Below are positions 18,090-27,423 of a stretch of 39,668 nucleotides of DNA, piece after piece (position 1 is the first letter of the stretch; each line of letters begins with the position of its first letter). The DNA comes from Acidobacteria bacterium 13_1_20CM_3_53_8 (lineage in GTDB: Bacteria > Acidobacteriota > Blastocatellia > Pyrinomonadales > Pyrinomonadaceae), in contig MNJR01000115.1 in assembly GCA_001920415.1 (NCBI GenBank), positions 57,352 through 97,019 on the forward strand, written 5' to 3'. The position numbers and the translations under genes are program-made. The notes below the pieces were generated by a model. It ran no database searches, had not been told where the DNA came from, and saw nothing but the letters and a program-made list of their open reading frames with translations.

Positions 18090-18401
18090 TCAAGCCGCCT
18101 GTTTGTTATTCAAAGGCTTAATCTTGACGTAAGCGGAGCGATTGGCTTCATACGCTTCCCAGACATCAACGGCCTGTTGCAGATTCAACCATAATTCCGG
18201 TGTCGTATCGAACATTCGCGCTAGACGAAGCGCTATGTCAGGTGTGACCGCGCGCCGCTCATTAATAATTTCGTTAAGTACACGCCGCGAGATGCTTAGA
18301 CGCCTAGCCAGTTCGCTCTGCGTCAAGCCAGTTTCAGGTAAGATTTCTACGCGCAACAGTTCGCCCGGATGCGTCGGGCGACGCTTTCTATTATTGAGCA
18401 T
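18090..18401 (-). CDS. higA: HigA-family antitoxin
   Basis: A 103-residue antitoxin of the HigA/VapI type. It opens with RPTHPGELLRVEILPETGL, the family hallmark, and has an XRE helix-turn-helix (LTQSELARRLSISRRVLNEI, about 26-46) followed by RLARMFDTTPELWLNLQ. It should neutralise the adjacent toxin by direct binding and repress the shared promoter. Its ATG overlaps the toxin stop by one base (TGATG), so translation is coupled. The toxin-first order is typical of higBA. Confidence 0.93.
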   Translation of the reverse strand: MLNNRKRRPTHPGELLRVEILPETGLTQSELARRLSISRRVLNEIINERRAVTPDIALRLARMFDTTPELWLNLQQAVDVWEAYEANRSAYVKIKPLNNKQAA

Positions 18402-18679
18402 CAGTGATAATCCTCAAGTTCGACATCATAGGCATCGCCTTCAATGAATTTAAAAGTAATACGGCGATTCCCGCTCACCCATACGCTCCACGTTCCGGCT
18501 CTTTGCCCTTTCAATTCATGTAATCGGAAGCCGGGCAGATTGATGTCGGTTATAGTTTTAGCAGCATCAATCACGTCTAACCTGATTCTGATACGTGTTG
18601 CCAACTCCGCTGTGATGCCGCGTTTGCTGCCCGTCTCGAAAAAATCTTTCAGCCCTTTATGGCGAAAGGATTTTATCAC
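18401..18679 (-). CDS. higB: HigB-family mRNA-interferase toxin
   Basis: A 92-residue RelE/HigB-superfamily protein starting at GTG, with GGAG in the upstream gene's last codons as a likely ribosome site. Family features include the N-terminal IKSFRHKGLKDFFETGS, the central LPGFRLHELKGQRAGTWSVWVSGNRRITF and the C-terminal DVELEDYH. These toxins cut mRNA in the ribosomal A site. Only six bases separate it from the LarA-like stop codon, so it sits within the lipid-type operon rather than having an obvious promoter gap of its own. Confidence 0.93.
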   Translation of the reverse strand: MIKSFRHKGLKDFFETGSKRGITAELATRIRIRLDVIDAAKTITDINLPGFRLHELKGQRAGTWSVWVSGNRRITFKFIEGDAYDVELEDYH

Positions 18680-18685
18680 TTGCCG

Positions 18686-20284
<1,599 letters not shown>

Positions 20285-20287
20285 TTC

Positions 20288-20392
20288 GATTTTGGATTTT
20301 GGATTTTAGATTTTGGATTAACTGACGGATTGAAAGTGAACTTTACAGATTGCCTTTCAATCCAAAATCGCAAATCTAAAATCCAAAATCAT
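20288..20392. repeat. AT-rich inverted repeat of GATTTTG/GATTTTA heptamers
   Basis: The left arm (20288-20319) is four heptamers alternating GATTTTG and GATTTTA. The right arm (20359-20390) is its near-inverse and runs into the HAD-gene stop codon (20389-20391). It fills the gap between the HAD and LarA-like genes. It could terminate or attenuate, but lies inside what otherwise looks like one operon. Confidence 0.85.
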
Positions 20393-21051
20393 CTTAAGTC
20401 CAATATAGGCCAATCATGATGAAGCGCCGTCTGGCGCAATCTCATGTCCGGGTTCGCGGCTGCCGGGTGGCCTACGACCGAGAGCATTGGAAGATCGCTC
20501 ATGCTGTCCGTGTAGGCGTAGGAGTCGCTTAGGCTCAGTCCTTCGCGCTCGGCGAATGTGCGTATCCAGCTTGCCTTGGTTGCTGCGGCCAGCACGGGTG
20601 GCAGCAATCTTCCCGTTGCTACGCCGTTGACGAATTCAAGATGATTCGCAGCGTAGTCTTTGATTCCTAAAAAATCCATCAAAGGCTTTACAGAAAAATC
20701 CAGCGCGCCTGTGACGACGACTTGCCTCAATCCCAATCGTCTTGATTTATCAATCAACTCAATTGCGCCCGGATAGATGGCTGGCTTCAGAATATTCTGG
20801 AAAAGTTCTTCGGCAAAGAAGCGCAGGCGGTCTTCCGTCTCGCCTTTGTAACGTTTGAAGAATAGATCGTTGAAAACTTTTCGGCTATATGCGTCCGTTA
20901 CCGCGAAGAGCGGAAGGCTCATCATAGTTGCGGCGCTCTTCTTCAAGCTGCGAAAGATGCCCTGCTGGTTACGCGCGTAAAATCCCAGCGTGTGAACAAG
21001 ATTCGTCTTTACTAAAGTTCCTTCAAGATCGTAAAAGGCTGCTGCTGCCAA
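20389..21051 (-). CDS. HAD-IB family hydrolase
   Basis: A 220-residue haloacid-dehalogenase phosphatase of the IB subclass. The nucleophile motif is YDLEGTLVKTNL (D8), motif II is VVTGALDFSVKPL, a lysine follows in AATKASWIR, and the Mg motif is YTDSMSDLPML. The usual DxDGT is DxEGT here, so the general acid/base is Glu instead of Asp; this may alter or weaken activity. IB enzymes typically dephosphorylate serine phosphate or lipid phosphates, and many sit next to or are fused to PlsC acyltransferases. That fits the lipid cluster downstream, where it would be the first gene. Confidence 0.88.
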   Translation of the reverse strand: MAAAAFYDLEGTLVKTNLVHTLGFYARNQQGIFRSLKKSAATMMSLPLFAVTDAYSRKVFNDLFFKRYKGETEDRLRFFAEELFQNILKPAIYPGAIELIDKSRRLGLRQVVVTGALDFSVKPLMDFLGIKDYAANHLEFVNGVATGRLLPPVLAAATKASWIRTFAEREGLSLSDSYAYTDSMSDLPMLSVVGHPAAANPDMRLRQTALHHDWPILDLR

Positions 21052-21381
21052 ACCTTCCTCCAGGAATCATTCATTCGGTTAACAAGAATGCGTGTCGCCC
21101 TTCTGTTATAACTAAATCGAAGCACGCTGGATTGGCATACGAGCTATAAACTATCCACGAAACCACACGAACTAACACGAAGAAAGCTCGAACAGTTTCG
21201 TGTTGCTTCGCATGGTTTCGTGGATCATCTTGTTTTCGTCTCTTCCAATGTTGTCGCTTTCGATTTAGGGCGCTCGGTGAAATCGTCTGGGAAATATACC
21301 TTAATCCGGTGCTATTTTGTAAGCAATCGGTTAAGATTAGGCCGCGCGGTTCAAGCTTAAACTCTTTTCAGACCGGGATTT
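21052..21381. repeat. 330-base divergent gap with a 29-base-arm inverted repeat
   Basis: A gap between divergent genes. It contains an inverted repeat with arms at 21153-21181 and 21197-21225 built from CACGAA units (ATCCACGAAACC pairs with GGTTTCGTGGAT at the ends). No small gene or RNA was recognised. Both promoters must lie here, but no clear -35/-10 pair was found. Confidence 0.65.
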
Positions 21382-22200
21382 ATGAATAAAAACCCAAAAG
21401 TTCGTGCGCTCTCAATCTGCCTTCTCTCAGCCCTTCTTTGCGCGTTTGCTTCCTGCGGCCAGAGCGCGAAGCAGCAACAACAACAAGCGCCAAGCCCAAC
21501 TCCACCGCCCGCAGACTCAATCGCACAGGCCGATAAGCTTTACTCGCAAAGAGAAGATTTAACGCACGTGCGCGAGGCTATAGTTCTTCTACGTCAGGTG
21601 CGAGCCAACGATCAGAACAACTACGAAGCCGCATGGCGTCTTGCGAAATTCAATTATTACCTTGGCTCGCACACGCAAGATCAGAGCGAGCGCGACCGAA
21701 GCTTTCATGAAGGCATAGAGGCCGCGCGCTCTGCTGTGAAGTTGCAGGACAACAAGCCCGAAGGCCATTTCTGGCTCGGCGCAAACTATGGCGGCGAAGC
21801 CGAACAGAGCGCCCTTGCGGGACTCGCCAGCATTGACGACATACGCAACGAGATGGATGCGGTCATTCGTATAGACGAAGGCTATCAATCGGGAAGCGCT
21901 CACATGGTTCTCTGCCAGCTTTACCTTGAAGCGCCGAAGATAGTCGGCGGCGATCCTGCACTTGCATTGCAAGAATGCGAGAAGGGTTTGAAGTTCGGAC
22001 AAACGAACGTGCTCCTTCGCCTGCACTTGGCGGAAGCTTACATCGCCAACAAACGTCCAGAAGACGCGCGCAAACAGATTGACCAACTGATGCAGATGAA
22101 ACCCAACCCGGATTTTGTGCCCGAATACCACGAGGCGGTCGCGCAAGCCCAAGAACTTCTCAAGACCAAATTGCAGACGAGCGGAGCCAGCCAGAGATGA
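21382..22200 (+). CDS. TRAP-transporter TAtT-family lipoprotein
   Basis: A 272-residue exported protein with a signal peptide ending at FASC (residues about 22-25), a slightly atypical lipobox, then a Q/P-rich linker. The mature part is helical TPR-like and carries segments typical of the TAtT (T-component) family: EGHFWLGANYGG, IRNEMDAVIRID, QLYLEAPKIVGGD and LRLHLAEAYIANKRPEDA. TAtT proteins assemble in the periplasm with TRAP-type solute-binding proteins in some bacteria. No TRAP permease or binding protein is in the window, so its partner is elsewhere or its role differs. Its stop overlaps the next start (ATGA). Confidence 0.8.
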   Translation: MNKNPKVRALSICLLSALLCAFASCGQSAKQQQQQAPSPTPPPADSIAQADKLYSQREDLTHVREAIVLLRQVRANDQNNYEAAWRLAKFNYYLGSHTQDQSERDRSFHEGIEAARSAVKLQDNKPEGHFWLGANYGGEAEQSALAGLASIDDIRNEMDAVIRIDEGYQSGSAHMVLCQLYLEAPKIVGGDPALALQECEKGLKFGQTNVLLRLHLAEAYIANKRPEDARKQIDQLMQMKPNPDFVPEYHEAVAQAQELLKTKLQTSGASQR

Positions 22201-22427
22201 GCCAACCCACATGCGCCTGCACATCTTTTGAGAGATTAGAGGGCGCAAGCGTCAACGCCTACATAGCAAGTTTCCTGAAGCGGAAAGCTGGCGCGGAAGA
22301 GAAGAATCTATTCAAGTGCCGCATCTGCGGACGAGAGTGGGAAAGACTTGAGGCTGAATCTCAGAGTGAAGGGAAGAGAGCGTCGCTGGTTCGAGTAAAA
22401 GAGGAAACGCAGGATAACAGATTGTAG
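22197..22427 (+). CDS. small zinc-ribbon-like protein
   Basis: A 76-residue protein overlapping the lipoprotein gene by four bases (ATGA), so the two are translationally coupled. C6, C8, C41 and C44 (CAC and FKCRICGREW) could form a zinc site; the second half is highly charged. The stop TAG (22425-22427) is the first codon of the palindrome-C terminal repeat, so the C-terminus may have been set by that element's arrival. Function unknown. Confidence 0.6.
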   Translation: MSQPTCACTSFERLEGASVNAYIASFLKRKAGAEEKNLFKCRICGREWERLEAESQSEGKRASLVRVKEETQDNRL

Positions 22428-22599
22428 GAGTTACGCAGTTGAACGAACAAGTCAGTACCGCCTGCGGTAGCGGACGGGCATGCCGATTTCGGATTTTAGA
22501 TTTTGGATTGCGGATTTAAGAACCTCTCTTATCAATCCGAAATCCGCATTCCGCATTCCGCAATTTATTCACCCGCCCGCTACCGCAGGCGGTACTGAC
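22425..22599. repeat. nested palindrome C, asymmetric, with an AT-rich hairpin inside the core loop
   Basis: The TAGGAGTTACGCAGTTGA terminal repeat is present at 22425-22442 but has no counterpart on the right. Core arms are at 22451-22478 (one mismatch, GGACGGG) and 22571-22599. The loop is occupied by a second hairpin of GGATTTT/GGATTGC units (22485-22517 against 22534-22566). It looks like a decayed or rearranged relative of palindrome A. Confidence 0.85.
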
Positions 22600-22680
22600 A
22601 CCTAGTCGTATTCAACCCCTATAATAATTGCTAGTACCATGCCTTTGGCTTCCTACTAGCCAATAAAAAACAGACCCCGA

Positions 22681-22709
22681 TTTTTTCGAGAGCCTCTTTT
22701 TGTTATACT
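22681..22709 (+). promoter_or_regulatory. candidate promoter just before the AT-rich gene
   Basis: TATACT (22704-22709) lies nine bases before the ATG at 22718; the -35 region is only TTTTTT (22681-22686). If used, the transcript would have almost no leader. No Shine-Dalgarno is visible before this ATG. Confidence 0.3.
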
Positions 22710-22717
22710 TTCTTGAT

Positions 22718-23701
22718 ATGATTTCTCGCAAAAGCGCCCGGTTATTAGCTGAAGCTTACGATAGCGCATTCTCTACTATAACTATCGAAACACAACGTAC
22801 CTCGTCTAAGTACAAACATATAACGGGTATAGTTGCAATTCCTGATACAGAATATGACGGAACTGAGGAAATAGAACATTATCAGCTACGCAAGGATGAA
22901 TTATATGAATTTTTTTACGATAAGGATTATGAAACTTGGTTCTTAAATATAATTGAAAACCTTAGTAATCTTACTAATCGGAGCATATTAAAAAGCTATC
23001 TAATGGATATTCATACAGGCAAGCTTTTAGGACACTTTAGAAACCCTCATGACCATTCTCCCGAAGTAGAAAGAATTCAAGCGGGACAAGCTCTTCTAAG
23101 AAGACTGGCACAGGATATTATTAAATTAGATGAGGATCAGCCAGCGCGTTTTTCTAATAAGACCAAAGAAAAAATAAACATACTAAAGTCTCAGTTAGAA
23201 TTTGAGGGATATATTTACCGTAACAAACATCTTTATTCGGTCGAAAGCGCGGTTATTGATCCGCAGGCAGAACAAAGCTATCTTGAAAGTTTGGTAGATT
23301 CTTTAGGACTTTCTGATCCGGTAACCATCAAACATCACATTCAACTTGCCGAAGAAGATTATGGAAATAGCCGGTGGAGCAACAGTATTGGTAATTCACG
23401 TCACTTCCTCGAAGCAATCTTAGCTCAGGTGCTTGAGCGAGTAAGTACGAAGCTCGCGCGCAATTTGAATCCTACTATCTACAAGAACGCTACCGCTACG
23501 AGAAACCATCTTGAACGTGAAGAGCTATTAACCCAAGACGAAAAAGAAACTATTGGAAGAATCTATGGGCTACTCAGCAACACGGGTGGTCATGCTTATA
23601 TTGCAGAAAAAGATCAAGCGCGTTTGATGTGGCACTTAGCCTTAACCTGTTCTCAGTTTGCTTTACTTCGCTATGAAGGGTTTGTTAGAGCGCATCCTTA
23701 A
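22718..23701 (+). CDS. AT-rich hypothetical protein, possibly defence-related
   Basis: A 327-residue protein from the ATG at 22718 (a TTG at 22700 is a possible earlier start). I do not recognise the N-terminal two thirds. The helical C-terminus, with RHFLEAILAQVLERV, LLSNTGGHAYIAEKDQARL and LTCSQFALLRYEGF, resembles the helical C-terminal regions seen in some abortive-infection or HEPN-like proteins, but no RxxxxH motif is evident. Base and codon use is clearly more AT-rich than in the neighbours, and palindrome C lies directly upstream, both consistent with horizontal arrival. Its 3' end overlaps the convergent small gene by 17 bases. Confidence 0.65.
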   Translation: MISRKSARLLAEAYDSAFSTITIETQRTSSKYKHITGIVAIPDTEYDGTEEIEHYQLRKDELYEFFYDKDYETWFLNIIENLSNLTNRSILKSYLMDIHTGKLLGHFRNPHDHSPEVERIQAGQALLRRLAQDIIKLDEDQPARFSNKTKEKINILKSQLEFEGYIYRNKHLYSVESAVIDPQAEQSYLESLVDSLGLSDPVTIKHHIQLAEEDYGNSRWSNSIGNSRHFLEAILAQVLERVSTKLARNLNPTIYKNATATRNHLEREELLTQDEKETIGRIYGLLSNTGGHAYIAEKDQARLMWHLALTCSQFALLRYEGFVRAHP

Positions 23702-23897
23702 TTTTTTGAGAACCCGATCCGCGAATCTTCTCTAACGCTTCAATGGTATGCTGTAGGTCGCGTACACGTTCTTCGGGCGTTTTGCGCAGCCGCTCGATAA
23801 GCAGCGTTAGATCAATGCCAAAATCTCGCGCGGCCTCTATGCGGCTTCCGGGCAGCGGGTTGCGTAGTTTCTCTTCTGCGGTGGACATGCATAACAT
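23685..23897 (-). CDS. small conserved-looking hypothetical protein
   Basis: A 70-residue protein; ATG at 23888 (MSTAEEKL) is an alternative start. The sequence AEEKLRNPLPGSRIEAARDFGIDLTLLIERLRKTPEERVRDL looks like a small helical protein recurrent in acidobacterial genomes, often near nucleotidyltransferase-like toxins, though no such partner is next to it here. It overlaps the end of the opposite gene by 17 bases. An antitoxin-like role is a guess. Confidence 0.5.
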   Translation of the reverse strand: MLCMSTAEEKLRNPLPGSRIEAARDFGIDLTLLIERLRKTPEERVRDLQHTIEALEKIRGSGSQKIKDAL

Positions 23898-24059
23898 TTT
23901 ACTCTTCCTAAGCCTTCTGCGGCGAGACTTTTCGTATAGGATAATTGCAAATCAATGGCCTTTCATTCAGCAGCTTGAGTGTCTGGATTTTTATCTTCCG
24001 GCATCCTTTTGTAGTTAATGATTAAGTAATCTGATATATTCCCTCGAAAAGGAGATGCT

Positions 24060-24221
24060 ATGGCTGAAAAGAAGATAGAAAAACATGAGCACGTCAGAAG
24101 AGAAACTGATGAAGGTACACAGGAATCTCATCATGATAGAGTGGTTGAGAAAGACGAGGCAGAAACGAAGCCAAAATCTACTACCGTTGAGGAAGAGACG
24201 ACCATAAAGAAAGATGATTAG
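24060..24221 (+). CDS. 53-residue highly charged small protein
   Basis: A small gene with one of the best ribosome sites in the window: AAGGAG at 24049-24054, five bases before the ATG. The product starts MAEKKIEKHEHVRRE, is rich in E, K, D and T, has no Cys or aromatic residue, and is predicted disordered. A TATATT box lies at 24035-24040. It could be a stress-type hydrophilic protein; no family is recognised. The frame continues open for 60 codons after its TAG stop. Confidence 0.6.
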   Translation: MAEKKIEKHEHVRRETDEGTQESHHDRVVEKDEAETKPKSTTVEEETTIKKDD

Positions 24222-24404
24222 AGCGGTATAGCTTCCACGTTCGACGAGCTACTGGATACGATCCTCCAAAAATACAAAGGGCTGCTCATTCCGAGCGACC
24301 TCAAGTACCTGATTGCTCATAATGACAATGGCGGAGACGACTGCGACTCGACCGCCGCCACCTTCCTTCCCTACAAATCAAAACTAAAAGGCATTCGACC
24401 ATGA
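24222..24404 (+). pseudogene. coding remnant in frame after the 53-residue gene
   Basis: Sixty sense codons follow the TAG at 24219-24221 in the same frame before TGA at 24402-24404. The translation (STFDELLDTILQKYKGLLIP, then SDLKYLIAHNDNGGDD) looks protein-like, but no ATG, GTG or TTG start is near its beginning. It may be a remnant of another gene, or the C-terminal part of a longer protein cut by the TAG. Confidence 0.35.
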
Positions 24405-24612
24405 TGTTGATTGTATATCGTATGGTCGTAGACTGTTTTTCAAACACGCGAGTTGGTTAATCCCCAAAGACCCGGATTCCGCTAAGTATAATACCTGAAC
24501 ACTTAAACCTGCCGTCTCGGCCACTTTCACGAAGTCGGCATGGTTCTTGCTAATCTTTCATGTAAAAGTCTGTCCTGATAAGAGACAAGCAGAGGGGAGT
24601 TTCAAAGTCATT
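24405..24612. other. intergenic region upstream of the FecR-like gene
   Basis: It holds a short inverted repeat (CGACCAT at 24396-24402 with ATGGTCG at 24424-24430) and TATAAT at 24487-24492 without a matching -35. An in-frame ATG at 24547 precedes the preferred start but would put a polar stretch before the membrane segment. Confidence 0.3.
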
Positions 24613-26793
24613 ATGAACAGGATAAAGGTCTGGCCGCATCTGACGATAATAGTTCTTCTATGCGTAGCGCTTGGCGCGATAGCGACTGAACTATGGTTAA
24701 GGCATAGAGAGAGCACGAACGCTCAGACTCTTGTAAGTGCCGCTCGAATAGAGCGTGTGGACGGCGAGGTGGGGCTGAATCGCAGTCTTAACGGTTCTAA
24801 CACACAATGGATAGCTGCCACGCAGAATAGTCCCGTTTCCGTAGGCGACCGTATTTATGTGCGCGACAATTCGCGCGCGGCCATAGCTTTTACGGGAAGA
24901 AACTTCGCAAGGCTCAACCCGAACACGTCGCTGGACGTGTTGTCTCTCTCCGATAGTAGAACTCAACTTGCGCTGCGCGATGGCTCGGCTCTATTCAATG
25001 TAGGGCGACTCGCGCCCGGCGAGTTGTTTGAAGTGGCAACGCCTCTCGGAGCGGTTGATCTGAATCAACCGGGACTCTATCAGGTAGGCATAAACAATCG
25101 CGGCAACACGATCATCTCTGTGCTGAGCGGGCTTGCGCAGGTCGTGGGGCTTGGCGGCACAGGGCAGATAGGTAAAGGCCAGATGCTAACGCTGCTGGGA
25201 CAGACTGCTGCTGACGTTATCATGTCGCGGCTTGACCCACCGTATGCAGGTGGTCTTGTGAATGATTACTATGGCTACCAGTATCCGAACATCTACGACG
25301 GGCGCTACAGCGACTATAACGCTTACCTGAACGATCCTTATTACTATGACCCTTACAATCGTTTCGCCAGTTACCAGTATGTGTCTGACTACATACCGGG
25401 CGTTGATGATCTTGATTATTACGGCAACTGGCAGAACGTGAGCGGCTACGGTTACGCATGGAGTCCACGCGTTGATGCAGGCTGGTCTCCTTATCAGCAG
25501 GGCTACTGGACTATGGATGACCCGTATGGTCTGACATGGGTTTCGGACGAGCCTTGGGGTTACGCTCCTTATCACTATGGCCGTTGGGTGTATTCAGGGA
25601 ATCAATGGTTCTGGATTCCCGAAGGTGTAAACACGCAGCCCGTCTATTCGCCCGCTCTGGTGGCGTTCCTTCCTCTAGCGCAAGCGAACGAGATAGGCTG
25701 GGTTCCGCTTGGACCGGGCGACCCGTATGTACAGACCTACTACGATGCTAACTGGCAGCCACATTATCTAACGCAGACTCCTGTAACGGTGCAGCAGGTT
25801 GTCAACCTGAACGTTCCGGGCGCGCTAACGGTTGTGCCTGTGCAGGATTTTAGTCGCGTCATCAATCCGACGGTAATCACACGAGTTGACCCGCAGATGA
25901 TTTCACAGGTTCGCCCTGTGCTAGACCCGCTCTCGGTTGACCAGTTGCGCCGTGCTGCTATGCAGACAGCAGAGGCGCGCCGCAAAGTTGATGTGCCGCA
26001 GGCCATAGCTCAGCGTTTAGACAATACGCGTGTCGTCACCAGCAGTGTGCCGCCTGCGCCGCCTTTCAGGGCAGACCTGGCCCAGCGACTTCGTGTTGAA
26101 GCCGTTCCAGAAAACCAGAGGAAGCAGAAGCTACAATTCAGAGAAGAGCGCCAGGAGGCAAATGGGCAACAGTCTAATGCAGTTAATCAACCTGCTGCCG
26201 TTCAGACACAGGAAGAGGCGAACGCGGAGCAGGAGCGAAACCGGCGTATGCAAGAGCTTGCGGCCTCTGCTGCGCGAGGCGACCGTACAGCGCGAAGCCA
26301 GATGCGACAGCTTGAGCGCGAACAACAGAACGCCGCTCGCCAGCAGAGGTTAGCCGAGCGGCAGCAGGCGCAAGGTGAACGTGTGAGCGCGCGCGAGCAG
26401 CGACAGGCGCAGAGAGAGGCAGAGCGCCAGCAAGCAATCACCGCACAGCAACAGCAACGCGCGACAATGCAGCAACAGATAGGAGCGCGCAGAGAGGCTA
26501 ATCGTCAGGCCGCTACACAGCGCGCACAATCTGCGCCGCAAAGAGAGCAGCGAGGACGCGCAGAACAACCTAGACAGCAAGTAATTCAACAAGCTCCGCC
26601 TGTGCATCAGCGCGTAGAGCAGCCACAGGCGCGGCCACAGCGTGAGGCTCCGAGGCCATCTGAGCCTGTGCATCAGCAGCAAGCTCAACCGCATCAGCAA
26701 CCGAACGAGCACAGGCAGGGGCCGCCACCACAGGCCGCCAAACCGCAGCAACAAGAACAAAGACCTGCGGGCAGAGGCAGAGGTCATCCATAA
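24613..26793 (+). CDS. FecR-domain and DUF6600 exported protein with Q/R-rich tail
   Basis: 726 residues from ATG 24613. A membrane or signal segment at about 7-30 (LTIIVLLCVALGAIATELWL) is followed by a FecR-like beta domain (about 45-200; GDRIYVRDNSRAAI, LRDGSALFNV). A Tyr/Trp-rich DUF6600 region (about 215-345) has GYAWSPRVDAGWSPYQQGYW and EPWGYAPYHYGRW. After about residue 480 the chain becomes a long Gln/Arg/Ala-rich, probably coiled-coil and then disordered, tail ending in P/Q-rich sequence. It is probably exported and membrane-tethered. No FecA-type receptor or sigma factor is adjacent, so classical FecR signalling is not indicated. AGAGGGGAG lies 12 bases upstream. Confidence 0.75.
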   Translation: MNRIKVWPHLTIIVLLCVALGAIATELWLRHRESTNAQTLVSAARIERVDGEVGLNRSLNGSNTQWIAATQNSPVSVGDRIYVRDNSRAAIAFTGRNFARLNPNTSLDVLSLSDSRTQLALRDGSALFNVGRLAPGELFEVATPLGAVDLNQPGLYQVGINNRGNTIISVLSGLAQVVGLGGTGQIGKGQMLTLLGQTAADVIMSRLDPPYAGGLVNDYYGYQYPNIYDGRYSDYNAYLNDPYYYDPYNRFASYQYVSDYIPGVDDLDYYGNWQNVSGYGYAWSPRVDAGWSPYQQGYWTMDDPYGLTWVSDEPWGYAPYHYGRWVYSGNQWFWIPEGVNTQPVYSPALVAFLPLAQANEIGWVPLGPGDPYVQTYYDANWQPHYLTQTPVTVQQVVNLNVPGALTVVPVQDFSRVINPTVITRVDPQMISQVRPVLDPLSVDQLRRAAMQTAEARRKVDVPQAIAQRLDNTRVVTSSVPPAPPFRADLAQRLRVEAVPENQRKQKLQFREERQEANGQQSNAVNQPAAVQTQEEANAEQERNRRMQELAASAARGDRTARSQMRQLEREQQNAARQQRLAERQQAQGERVSAREQRQAQREAERQQAITAQQQQRATMQQQIGARREANRQAATQRAQSAPQREQRGRAEQPRQQVIQQAPPVHQRVEQPQARPQREAPRPSEPVHQQQAQPHQQPNEHRQGPPPQAAKPQQQEQRPAGRGRGHP

Positions 26794-26894
26794 GGCATCC
26801 GGCGATTGTAGATTAAGAGAGCAGTTCAAAACTTCTTTGCGGAAGAGGCTGTCTGAACTATTATTTACTCGGTAAGAGGGACTTTTATGGTTGG

Positions 26895-26944
26895 AAATAG
26901 AAAAGCGCACCGCCTTTCCCCGTGACGGTACGCTTTTCTATTTT
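26895..26944 (+). terminator. intrinsic terminator after the FecR/DUF6600 gene
   Basis: AAATAGAAAAGCGCACCG (26895-26912) pairs with CGGTACGCTTTTCTATTTT (26925-26943) around a short loop, with one C-T mismatch, and ends in TTTT. The A- and T-rich flanks make it usable in either direction. Confidence 0.8.
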
Positions 26945-27389
26945 ATCAACCGCCCGCTAACGGTCTAATATTCTCCCCCAAGAATATTAATTGCGAGCGG
27001 CTGATTTAACCACCCTGAAATACTTTCCCCTGTGCGCGAATAGTATCACCTCAACTATTGCAAATTCTTTTCGCAAATCAAACAAATATAGCAAGTGAGG
27101 CCACAGTTGCCGCCTCATGAGCCTAACAGCGATACGTCCTGCTTGATGTAGCCCAAGCATGAAATTCATGCACTCCCGTCGTTGCCGCGCCCCTATCATT
27201 CCCGCTCTGCTAGATAAGCGTGAAAAAAGGGCAATAAAATAGGCATTATTTTTGACTCTTCTGTTGCATCTATACTTTGGAATATGGCTTGCCTAAGTAG
27301 CTCTCCGGTCATGCCGTGCTTCGTGTTGAGAATGAGGGGTCAACTCAAGTTCGTACGGGAATGGCATGAGCAGCCATTAGATTTCTAGG
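26945..27389. other. non-coding gap before ppk
   Basis: Together with 26794-26894 this is a 630-base gap. A 70-codon minus-strand frame at 26987-27199 exists but has little support. No other structure beyond the terminator and the ppk promoter was recognised. Confidence 0.3.
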
Positions 27390-27419
27390 TTAAAAGTAGA
27401 ACGACTATGTCTGTATAAT
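27390..27419 (+). promoter_or_regulatory. candidate ppk promoter with almost no leader
   Basis: A consensus TATAAT (27414-27419) lies only four bases before the first ATG (27424). A weak TTAAAA (27390-27395) sits upstream at about 18 bases. If this -10 is used, transcription starts at or just after the ATG, implying a leaderless mRNA or a downstream start such as ATG 27451. Confidence 0.45.
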
Positions 27420-27423
27420 TTTC

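Noticed and set aside
26987-27199. 70-codon minus-strand frame in the gap before ppk1
   Set aside because: Weak ribosome site, no recognisable features, and no support beyond being open; the chance of a random frame of this length is high.
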